Below are positions 48,164 to 54,232 of a stretch of 64,000 nt of DNA, piece by piece. The notes below the pieces were generated by a model. That model worked only from the letters and a program-made list of their open reading frames with translations. It was not told where the DNA came from and searched no databases. Origin of the DNA: Phycisphaerales bacterium (GTDB taxonomy: Bacteria; Planctomycetota; Phycisphaerae; Phycisphaerales; UBA1924); NCBI GenBank assembly GCA_029260515.1, contig JAJDDC010000040.1, forward strand, positions 372,001 to 436,000, in the 5' to 3' direction. Made by a program: the position numbers and the translations under genes. How positions within the stretch are numbered: position 1 is the stretch's first letter; the number at the start of each line of letters is the position of its first letter.

Positions 48164-48853
48164 ATGCCCACCTACCTCATCACCGGCGCCAACCGAGGCA
48201 TCGGCCTCGAGCTCACCCGCCAGCTCTCCGCCCGCGGCGACCGCGTCATCGGCGCCGCCCGCACCCCGGGCGCCGCCGACGAGCTCAAGGCCGCCACAGA
48301 CTTCGTCTCCACCGTGGACACCAGCAGCGAGGCCTCCATCGCCGCCATGGCCAAACGCCTCGCCAGCGAGCCCATCGACGTGCTCATCAACAACGCCGGC
48401 GTCTTCCCCGACACAGGCGTCACCTCCTGCCTCGAGACCACCACCGACATGATGCTCGACGCCTACCGCGTCAACGTCATCGGCCCCCTCCTCATGACAC
48501 GCGCCATGCTGCCCAACCTCGAGGCCGGCAAGCGCAAGCTCGCCGTCCAGATCTCCAGCAACATGGGCTCCAACACCGAGGCCACCCGCGTCAAGCGCAC
48601 CGGCCACCTCGCCTACTGCGCCTCCAAGGCCGCCCTCAACATGGTCAACACCCTCATGGCCAACGAGCTGACCGACCGCGGCGTCGCCTCCGTCGCCCTC
48701 CACCCGGGCTGGGTCAAGACCGACATGGGCGGCGACAACGCCGAGCTCGAAATCCCCGCCGCCGTCGCCAAGATCATCAAGACCATCGACAAACTCAAGC
48801 CCGCCGACAACGCCCGCTTCATCGACTTCGAGGGCAAGAAACTGTCCTGGTAG
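48164..48853 (+). CDS. short-chain dehydrogenase/reductase
   Basis: 229 residues, classical SDR. NAD(P) motif TGANRGIG (8-15), VLINNAGV (about 76-83), Ser in VQISSNMGS, catalytic YCASK (about 148-152), and PGWVKTDMGG. Like the csgA/C-factor type, it is short. Substrate unknown. It is flanked on both sides by the same 8-bp tandem repeat. Confidence 0.85.
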   Translation: MPTYLITGANRGIGLELTRQLSARGDRVIGAARTPGAADELKAATDFVSTVDTSSEASIAAMAKRLASEPIDVLINNAGVFPDTGVTSCLETTTDMMLDAYRVNVIGPLLMTRAMLPNLEAGKRKLAVQISSNMGSNTEATRVKRTGHLAYCASKAALNMVNTLMANELTDRGVASVALHPGWVKTDMGGDNAELEIPAAVAKIIKTIDKLKPADNARFIDFEGKKLSW

Positions 48854-48879
48854 ATCACAGTTACACGCCCACCCTCCCC

Positions 48880-48914
48880 CCCGACCTGCCGACCTGCCGA
48901 CCTGCCGACCTCAC
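48880..48914 (+). repeat. 8-bp tandem repeat downstream of SDR gene
   Basis: Three perfect units TGCCGACC (48887-48910) with partial units on both sides; same family as the array at 48101-48156. Confidence 0.8.
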
Positions 48915-49028
48915 ATTTTCTTGTTCGCCGGTGGTAGAAATCCGCCGCGAGCGCAGTACCCTCACGCCTCACCGATCCGGCGCGCGTGCGTCGGCGGTCC
49001 AGTCGGCCCCCAGCCCAGGAGAACCCCA

Positions 49029-49139
49029 ATGACCCACGACACCGACGTCGTGCCCGTCGCCCGGGCGATCCGGACGACACCGCCCGCCGCCCAAAAGGCG
49101 CCCGCGATCCTCGTCCCAGGCTGGCCCGTCGCCGGCTGA
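49029..49139 (+). CDS. possible 36-residue peptide
   Basis: Reads MTHDTDVVPVARAIRTTPPA and ends GWPVAG. GGAGAA lies 7 bases before the ATG. No similarity recognised; composition could be chance. The rest of the 48915-49297 gap shows no gene. Confidence 0.25.
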   Translation: MTHDTDVVPVARAIRTTPPAAQKAPAILVPGWPVAG

Positions 49140-49297
49140 TCGCCCGACAAACCACGCCGCCGCCCGTTTGTCCGCGTGCGCTCCCCGAGCCGCATGGACG
49201 ACGGGCGCCCAACTCTCACCGCGAACCCGTTCCCGCGTCGGCCAGCCGCCGCCGCCGTCCGTCCGAGTGTGCGCACGAGGCGCACAGGAGGTGTCCC

Positions 49298-49483
49298 ATG
49301 AACCGCCTTGAACAGAGCGAGCTCTCCCGCCGGGTGCGGGCGCGGCTCGATGAATCACTGCGTGATCGCCTGGAATCCAACCGCGCCGACCGCGAGGAGC
49401 TGCGGCGCCTCGTCTGGGAGGTCCTCCGACGCGAGGCCGCCCGCAGCGCCGAGACCCGCGAGCGGGCCGGGTCCGCGCGATGA
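49298..49483 (+). CDS. small charged helical protein
   Basis: 61 residues (MNRLEQSELSRRVRARLDES...), nearly half Arg/Glu/Leu, predicted continuous amphipathic helix. A perfect Shine-Dalgarno AGGAGGTG precedes ATG 49298 by 5 bases, and a strong terminator follows at 49515. Similar in pattern to the small ORF at 49658. Might be a small DNA- or RNA-binding protein; unknown. Confidence 0.6.
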   Translation: MNRLEQSELSRRVRARLDESLRDRLESNRADREELRRLVWEVLRREAARSAETRERAGSAR

Positions 49484-49514
49484 CGCGGGCAGCCCCTGAG
49501 AAACCCGAACCCGC

Positions 49515-49556
49515 CCAGGGGGCGCGGCCAGACCGGCCGCGCCCCTGGTCGTTTTT
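49515..49556 (+). terminator. strong Rho-independent terminator
   Basis: CCAGGGGGCGCGGCC (49515-49529), 5-base loop, GGCCGCGCCCCTGG (49535-49548), one bulged G, followed by TTTTT (49552-49556). Ends the transcript of the 61-residue protein. Confidence 0.85.
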
Positions 49557-49657
49557 GGACTCGAGCGGGGATCCGCCCGAGCGCTGAGAGATCCGCCCCC
49601 CGCGCGCAGAACCCTCGCGGAGACGGCGCCGGGTGGGGCGTCTGTGGAGGGCAGGCC

Positions 49658-49831
49658 ATGACGGCACAGCGGACACTCCGGATGAGCGAACAGCCCTCGC
49701 GGGCGAGAGCGCTCGCGCGCGCGCTCGCGGCGACACGCTCGTGCGACTCGGGGCGCGAGGAAATATGGAAAGAACTGCGTTGCCTGCTCCGCGATAGCGC
49801 ACGCAGGAGGCTCAACGCGCTCCGCAGTTGA
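49658..49831 (+). CDS. small charged helical protein, second
   Basis: 57 residues, MTAQRTLRMSEQPSRARALA ... GREEIWKELRCLLRDSARRRLN. GGAGGG lies 9 bases before ATG 49658. The C-terminal half shows the spacing R-E-E-(I/L)-x3-L-x3-LR-x3-AR also present in the 61-residue protein upstream, so the two may be diverged paralogues. No family recognised. Confidence 0.5.
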   Translation: MTAQRTLRMSEQPSRARALARALAATRSCDSGREEIWKELRCLLRDSARRRLNALRS

Positions 49832-49870
49832 TCTCATACCCCGCAGCAACCCAACGAATCGGCCGCCCCG

Positions 49871-50491
49871 TCAGCGACGTCGGCGTCGAGCCGCGGCCAA
49901 ACCCGCCACCGCGATCAGACCCGTTGTGCCCGGCGCGGGGTTCACGACCCAGATCGAATCGCCACCCGCGCCGATCCCCTGGACGTGCCCGGCGATCCGA
50001 AAATCCAGATCGCTGAGTGAGTCGATCACCATCTGGTACGTGAGCCCGCCCCCGTAGTCGAACCGTGTCGTGAGCAACTCACCCGGGTTGATCGCGTTGA
50101 CGTTGGGCATGGGCGAATCGGGATCCGCCGAGAAATGGTTGCCCTGCCAGGCGCCGCCAAAGAACTGGATCGATCCCGCCGGTGTGGGCGGCGTTGCGGG
50201 CGTGGAGTACTGCACCCCCCCGCCGTTCATGATGTTCGCGTTCGCGAGTAGCCCCGAAGTGTTCGAGTTCTCGATATAGATCGAGGTCAGGTTTGCCGGC
50301 TCGGTCGAGTCGTTGTGCCAGACAAAATCGATCGTCGAGCCGTTGTCGATGACATCAACCCAGATGTCGATGTTGCCCGTCGGCACGCCGTCGGCGTTCT
50401 CGAAGACGAACAGGTCGAAGCGGGTCGAGACACCCGCGAGGGCGCCCGAACTCAGGACAGCCAAGGCCGCTGCTATCGAGATTGTGCGCAT
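49871..50491 (-). CDS. secreted PEP-CTERM-like protein (1)
   Basis: 206 residues from ATG 50491, signal peptide MRTISIAAALAVLSSGALAG. Body FDLFVFENADGVPTGNIDIWVDVIDNGSTIDFVWHNDS is shared with the paralogue at 50779. The C-terminus VNPAPGTTGLIAVAGLAAARRRRR has the Pro-x-Pro-Gly-Thr motif, a short helix and an Arg cluster, as in PEP-CTERM sorting signals of planctomycetes. Likely a surface or matrix protein processed by an exosortase (not in the window). Confidence 0.75.
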   Translation of the reverse strand: MRTISIAAALAVLSSGALAGVSTRFDLFVFENADGVPTGNIDIWVDVIDNGSTIDFVWHNDSTEPANLTSIYIENSNTSGLLANANIMNGGGVQYSTPATPPTPAGSIQFFGGAWQGNHFSADPDSPMPNVNAINPGELLTTRFDYGGGLTYQMVIDSLSDLDFRIAGHVQGIGAGGDSIWVVNPAPGTTGLIAVAGLAAARRRRR

Positions 50492-50778
50492 GATCCCAAC
50501 TCCTCTCGGGACCGCCGGCGCCGACGACCGTGTCGGCGGCGGACCCGCCCGAAATGTGCCACGAGACCCGGCGGGGACCAGCAAACTCCGATAATCACCG
50601 CGTCTCCAGCCCCCGCCGAGGGCGGGGGCGGAGCGAAAAGCATCGCAAACCCATAGATCCCAGGCTTTTATGTACCGCGGCGCGCCCCCGGGCGGAAGGC
50701 TCGGGTGGTGGATTGGCGCGCAGGAAACCGCCGGCCCGGGGCCGGCGGTTTGGGGGGGCGTTTTTTTGGGACCGGATC
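50492..50778. other. intergenic region at the strand-composition switch
   Basis: Between two paralogous minus-strand genes. The + strand is C-rich to the left and G-rich to the right of this gap. It holds a perfect 9-bp hairpin GCCCCCGCC-GAG-GGCGGGGGC (50609-50629), a relatively AT-rich patch (about 50632-50672) and the terminator at 50725. No DnaA-box-like TTATCCACA is visible. Confidence 0.5.
50725..50751. terminator. bidirectional Rho-independent terminator
   Basis: AAACCGCCGGC (50725-50735), loop CCGGG, GCCGGCGGTTT (50741-50751): a perfect 11-bp stem with A's before and T's after on both strands. It lies 27 bases past the stop of the minus-strand gene at 50779; a T7 run follows on the + strand. 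Confidence 0.8.
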
Positions 50779-51408
50779 TCAGCGTCGGCGGCGGCGCGTG
50801 GTCAGGAGGCCGGCGGCGCCGAGCAGGGCTGCGGTCCCGGGAGCCGGGGTGACGACCCAGAGGGAGTTGTCGTTGGGGTCGAGGCCCTGGACGTGGGCGG
50901 CGGCTCGGAAGTCGCCCGCTTGGAGGGCGGCGATGACTTCGTCGGCGGAGAAGCCGGCGCCGATGTCGAAGCTGATGGTGAGCGACTCGCCCGGATTGAT
51001 CGCCTTGAGCATGGGCTGCGGGGTGTCGGGGTCGGCGGAGAAGACGTTGCCCTTCCAGAGGCCGCCGAAACTGGCGATCGAGCCGGCGGGGTTCGGGGGC
51101 GCGGAGCCCTCGGAGTAGATGACGGTCGCGGTGTTGTGGATGGTTGCGGCGTCGAGGGCGGCCTCGGCGAAGTCGGACCCCTCGAGGTAGATGTCGGTGA
51201 CGGTCGCGGCGATCGAGGAGTCGTTGTGCCAGATGAGGCCGAGGGTCGAGCCCATGTCGATGGCCTCGATCCAGATGTCGAGGCCGGCGGTGGGCGCCGC
51301 GTCGTCGTTCTCGAAGACGAACATGTCGATGCGGACGCCGGCGGTGGCCGTGGAGCCTGCGATCATGAAACCGATCGCTGCCGTTGCGATGGCGGTGGTC
51401 TTGCGCAT
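50779..51408 (-). CDS. secreted PEP-CTERM-like protein (2)
   Basis: 209 residues from ATG 51408, signal peptide MRKTTAIATAAIGFMIAGSTATAG. Paralogue of the 49871 gene (IDMFVFENDDAAPTAGLDIWIEAIDMGSTLGLIWHNDSS; NPGESLTISFDIG) with the sorting-signal end VTPAPGTAALLGAAGLLTTRRRRR. Same strand but opposite G/C preference at third codon positions. Confidence 0.75.
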   Translation of the reverse strand: MRKTTAIATAAIGFMIAGSTATAGVRIDMFVFENDDAAPTAGLDIWIEAIDMGSTLGLIWHNDSSIAATVTDIYLEGSDFAEAALDAATIHNTATVIYSEGSAPPNPAGSIASFGGLWKGNVFSADPDTPQPMLKAINPGESLTISFDIGAGFSADEVIAALQAGDFRAAAHVQGLDPNDNSLWVVTPAPGTAALLGAAGLLTTRRRRR

Positions 51409-52670
51409 GTGTGGGTCTCTCTTCTCTCGTGGATCGTGGGATCGCCCGCCTTGTCGGCGGGGGGCTCTCTCACGGGAGAAGGTGCCACGCGATGGGGGAT
51501 CCGCCACGGATTGCGGCGGTCGCACGTCTTGGAGGGGTCGGTGTGCGCGGGTGTGCGCACATGCGCGGGTTGTGCTGGGGCGGGGTGTGCGGCCTGCGCG
51601 GGTTGTGGGGCGGCGTCAGGGGCTGGGGCGCTTGGTCGCGACGAGTTCGACGACGAAGTGGAGCGTGTCTTCGGGGCCGAAGACGTCGGGGTAGCGCTGG
51701 CGTTTGGTGATGGCCGGGGGCATGATGGCGTTGCGGCGTTCGCCGACGCGCATGTCGGCGACGAGTTCTTCCATGCCGTCAACGACCTGGTCGGCGCCGA
51801 GGGTGAAGGAGATGGGCTGGTCGCCCGACTCCCAGGTGGAGAAGATGAGCGTGCCGTCCTCGAGGGAGGTGGACTCGTGGACGGTGACGGCGTCGCCCCA
51901 TTGGGCGCGCTCGCCTTCGCCCGGGGTGACGACTTGCCACTTGAGGCCCGAGTCGGTGGTGGTCCAGGGCTCGGTGTGGGCATCGGGCGCGGCGGCGGGG
52001 GCGGCGTCTTGCGCGGGGGCGGCGCAGGAGTTCCCGCTGCAGCACCCGGAGGCGGAGAGGGCGAGGAGGGCGGCGACGGGGAGGGCGGCGTTGGCGGCGT
52101 GCATGCGGGTGGGCCTCCGGTGTGTCCGGGGGGTACCGGGGGTGGATGGTCGAGGTTGAGGGTGACGCGGGCGTGGCCGGGGGATGTTGCGGGCGCGGGG
52201 GGCGGGGTTGGGATCCCGCGGCTTTCGGGGGGAGGAGGGGGAGGAGACAGGCGGGACGCCTGCCCCACCGAGGAATGGGAGAGTTTGAGGAGTGTCGTCG
52301 CGGCCTTGCGGGCGGTCTCGCGTTCGGTGGTGTTCTGCGGCTCCTCGACGGCGAGCTGGGTGAGGCGGGTGAGGGCGGCGACGCGGGACTGGGCGGCGAT
52401 CACGCGGGCGCGGAGGTCGGCGAGGGCGGCGATGGCTTCGAGCTGATTACGCGCGGATACGGAGTTGGCGCGTGTGAGGAGTTGCTGCGGGGTGAGGTTG
52501 TGGAGTTCGGCGGCGGCGAGGACGCCGAGGGAGCCGTCGAGGAGGTCGCGGAGGAGGGGGGGAGAGGCATTGGGGATTGGGCATTGGGGATTGGGGGGAG
52601 GCGACGGAACCGGCCGGTTGGAAACCGGCCCCACCGGGGGGAGGTCGGTGGTGGTGTGCGGGTGATGCAT
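51363..52670 (-). CDS. helical protein of unknown family, ORF invaded by repeats
   Basis: From ATG 52670 the frame encodes an N-terminal stretch (PVGPVSNRPVPS, PNPQCPIPNA) derived from repeats at 52567-52636, then a natural-looking helical core (LLRDLLDGSLGVLAAAELHN ... EAIAALADLRARVIAAQSRV ... RETARKAATTLLKLS, about residues 37-132), then SVGQASRLS, which comes from the repeat at 52244-52270. After that the frame runs Pro/Ser-rich and without stop through the FKBP gene in another phase. The genuine product probably ended near 52250. Treat the coordinates as the open frame, not as a confident gene. Confidence 0.3.
   Translation of the reverse strand: MHHPHTTTDLPPVGPVSNRPVPSPPPNPQCPIPNASPPLLRDLLDGSLGVLAAAELHNLTPQQLLTRANSVSARNQLEAIAALADLRARVIAAQSRVAALTRLTQLAVEEPQNTTERETARKAATTLLKLSHSSVGQASRLSPPPPPPESRGIPTPPPAPATSPGHARVTLNLDHPPPVPPGHTGGPPACTPPTPPSPSPPSSPSPPPGAAAGTPAPPPRKTPPPPPRPMPTPSPGPPPTRASSGKSSPRAKASAPNGATPSPSTSPPPSRTARSSSPPGSRATSPSPSPSAPTRSLTAWKNSSPTCASANAATPSCPRPSPNASATPTSSAPKTRSTSSSNSSRPSAPAPDAAPQPAQAAHPAPAQPAHVRTPAHTDPSKTCDRRNPWRIPHRVAPSPVREPPADKAGDPTIHERRETHTCARPPPSQRQRSVS
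51616..52104 (-). CDS. FKBP-type peptidyl-prolyl isomerase, lipoprotein
   Basis: 162 residues. Lipoprotein-like signal (LLALSASGCCSGNSC). The FKBP domain follows: TDSGLKWQVVTPGEGERAQWGDAVTVHEST, ISFTLGADQVVDGMEELVADMRVGERRNAIMPP, and DTLHFVVELVA. GGAGG 11 bases ahead of ATG 52104. Several ring residues of the FK506 pocket are altered (the usual VHYTG reads VHEST), so activity is uncertain. Expected to act on exported proteins. Confidence 0.8.
   Translation of the reverse strand: MHAANAALPVAALLALSASGCCSGNSCAAPAQDAAPAAAPDAHTEPWTTTDSGLKWQVVTPGEGERAQWGDAVTVHESTSLEDGTLIFSTWESGDQPISFTLGADQVVDGMEELVADMRVGERRNAIMPPAITKRQRYPDVFGPEDTLHFVVELVATKRPSP
52244..52270 (+). repeat. GGA-loop hairpin repeat 1
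   Basis: CAGGCG (52248-52253), loop GGA, CGCCTG (52257-52262), then CCCCACCG. In translation it yields GQASRLS or RRDACPT-type peptides in shadow frames, an interspersed-repeat hallmark. Confidence 0.65.
52567..52636 (+). repeat. 14-bp tandem pair and GGA-loop hairpin repeat 2
   Basis: Two perfect copies of GCATTGGGGATTGG (52567-52580 and 52581-52594), then GGCCGGTT (52612-52619), loop GGA, AACCGGCC (52623-52630) ending in CCCCACCG (52629-52636). Same stem-GGA-stem-CCCCACCG design as the repeat at 52244. Confidence 0.65.
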
Positions 52671-52803
52671 GCCGCAATTGTTTGTGGGGTGGCGTGCGCG
52701 GGGCAAGTTGGGATGGGGGGAGGACGGGGAGTTTGCGCACGGGGTGGGGAGGTGGGCGGGAGATTGTGGTGGTGAACCGTCGTCGGCTCGGTGGTCGCGA
52801 GCG

Positions 52804-52832
52804 GCACTGACCGGAGGACCGGTCGGTGGCAC
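52804..52832 (-). repeat. interspersed hairpin repeat (GTGCCAC family), copy 2
   Basis: The reverse complement matches 4562-4590 at 26 of 29 positions. The stem is ACTGACCGG (52806-52814), loop AGGA, CCGGTCGGT (52819-52827). Two of the three differences from copy 1 are a compensating C-G to G-C pair exchange. Confidence 0.75.
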
Positions 52833-53004
52833 GGCGGGGTGGCGTGGTCTGGAGCGGAGCGGGAGGGCACGGGCGTGCGGACGCCGCATGGCCTTCGCCC
52901 GATGGGCTCAGACCGTGGCACACGGGAGTCTTGACCCGTCATGGTGGCGTGCAGACGGCGTCGGCCTTGTGCACGTGGGCGCGGGGGCGGTCGGGCTGAC
53001 TCGT

Positions 53005-53130
53005 GCAGAACCCGGGCGCCCGCCCAACGCCGTCTTCGGCTTTGGGCGGATCGCACGCGCTGCCGCGCCTGCTCCGCCCAAAGCTCCGCTTCGCTCCGCG
53101 TTGGGCGGGCACCCGGCGTCCGCCTTCTGC
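53005..53130. repeat. long imperfect inverted repeat
   Basis: Outer arms GCAGAA (53005-53010) and TTCTGC (53125-53130); next arms around CGCCCGCCCAACGC (53018-53031 region) and GCGTTGGGCGGGC (53098-53110); inner arms CTTTGGGCGGA (53040-53050) and TCCGCCCAAAG (53073-53083). The whole can fold as one long hairpin with interior loops. Confidence 0.7.
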
Positions 53131-53195
53131 ACGGCGGGCGCGGGCGTGGTTGGACACGCACGTGGAGAAGCCGAGGACGGCGTCTCCACGGCACC
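53131..53195 (+). repeat. interspersed hairpin repeat, copy B
   Basis: Opposite-orientation copy of 47856-47922; the 35 bases 53161-53195 are identical to the reverse complement of 47856-47890. Lies 55 bases upstream of the AT-rich gene. Confidence 0.75.
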
Positions 53196-53250
53196 CGGCG
53201 TTCACGTGATAGTCTACAGAGAGCCCGTGGAACTGCAGGAGATCTCCGGA

Positions 53251-54207
53251 ATGCCTCATACGGTCCGCGCTTACGCATGGAAGGTTGAGGGAGGAGTTTT
53301 TGAAGACTCCCTCGACACAGAAGAGGGACTCGAAGTGGCCGCCGCCATGATCGGACAGAATTCTCTTCTACATATTGAAGAAAAATTCAACATGATTATG
53401 GAGAACTATGCGGAGTTTGAACAATCGCTTTTCAATGCATCAATTCGTCAACGGTTATTCGCGTCTGATGAATGGGTAGACGACGTCTCCACCATATTTG
53501 AGATCAATCGACGACTACTAAACCTGTGCGGCTCATGTCGGCTATACATCGACCACAGTTGCCATGACATTGCCGTTGCACTCGGGCGAAACTCCGAAGT
53601 ACTCGCAGCGCACAGAAAACAGCAGCGCCGCGTCCATAGTGAATCTCCCAGCTATCGGTTCATGGAAGAGCTTCGCAACTACAGCCAGCATAGAGGAATG
53701 CCTGCCAATAGCATTCAGTACCCAAAACACAGCTTCTTTTATGGCGACAGGCCTTACCATGAATACCGCTGTGGGCTGTTCGTTAGTCGAAGCCGGCTAC
53801 GGAATGACAAAAAGTTCAAGCAGTCAGTATTGAGTGGCTTCGGGGAAGAAGACCGAGTCGACCTAAAACCAATCGTGCGTGATTACGTGTCTCGACTTAA
53901 CGAAGTACACAGTGCATTGCGATTGCAAATGAACCCGTATCGTGCGAGATGGATCGAGACGCTAGCAAGCATTAAACAGCGAGTAGAGTCCGCAACTGAA
54001 CAGAAAGTAGACGACGTGGAAGTTATTGAGCGGAATGACGCCGGCGAACCGCTGCGCTCCGGTTTCATCTTTGACGGCCCTGGCAACAAGATAGATTCTC
54101 TCGTTCGCAAAAACCGATGCGTTATGTATTTACGTAATCAGTACGACTCCACCTGTATTTTGGGCGAGTTCTTCGATGCGTATCTCAAAGACGCGAAGCC
54201 AATCTAG
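53251..54207 (+). CDS. AT-richer unknown protein with HEPN-like R-X4-H motif
   Basis: 318 residues from ATG 53251 with AGGAG 9 bases upstream. Base composition and codon use (many A/T third positions such as att, aaa, tta, gaa) differ sharply from all neighbours, suggesting horizontal transfer. Residues 75-150 are helical and carry FMEELRNYSQHRGMP, i.e. Arg142-X4-His147, which resembles the R-X4-6-H active site of HEPN ribonucleases. The C-terminal part (NEVHSALRLQMNPYRARWIE ... SLVRKNRCVMYLRNQY) is helical. Function is not established; a toxin, defence or regulatory RNase is only a suggestion. No antitoxin-like partner gene adjoins it. Confidence 0.75.
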   Translation: MPHTVRAYAWKVEGGVFEDSLDTEEGLEVAAAMIGQNSLLHIEEKFNMIMENYAEFEQSLFNASIRQRLFASDEWVDDVSTIFEINRRLLNLCGSCRLYIDHSCHDIAVALGRNSEVLAAHRKQQRRVHSESPSYRFMEELRNYSQHRGMPANSIQYPKHSFFYGDRPYHEYRCGLFVSRSRLRNDKKFKQSVLSGFGEEDRVDLKPIVRDYVSRLNEVHSALRLQMNPYRARWIETLASIKQRVESATEQKVDDVEVIERNDAGEPLRSGFIFDGPGNKIDSLVRKNRCVMYLRNQYDSTCILGEFFDAYLKDAKPI

Positions 54208-54232
54208 GTCCACACGCAAGACGTATCAGTCG

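Larger units (their letters stand above)
52671..53250. other. repeat-packed intergenic region
   Basis: About 580 bases with no supported gene. It holds the hairpin at 52804-52832, a degenerate GTGCCAC-type element (52880-52921, reverse), the long inverted repeat 53005-53130 and repeat copy B 53131-53195, then the ribosome site of the AT-rich gene. Confidence 0.7.

Noticed and set aside
48101..48914. CRISPR-like array near the SDR gene
   Set aside because: The repeats are 8 bp, contiguous and without spacers, so this is a simple tandem repeat. No cas genes are present.
50492..50778. Confident oriC call
   Set aside because: Only the skew sign supports it. No DnaA boxes, AT-rich 13-mers or origin-linked genes can be seen, so it is kept as a finding rather than an annotated origin.
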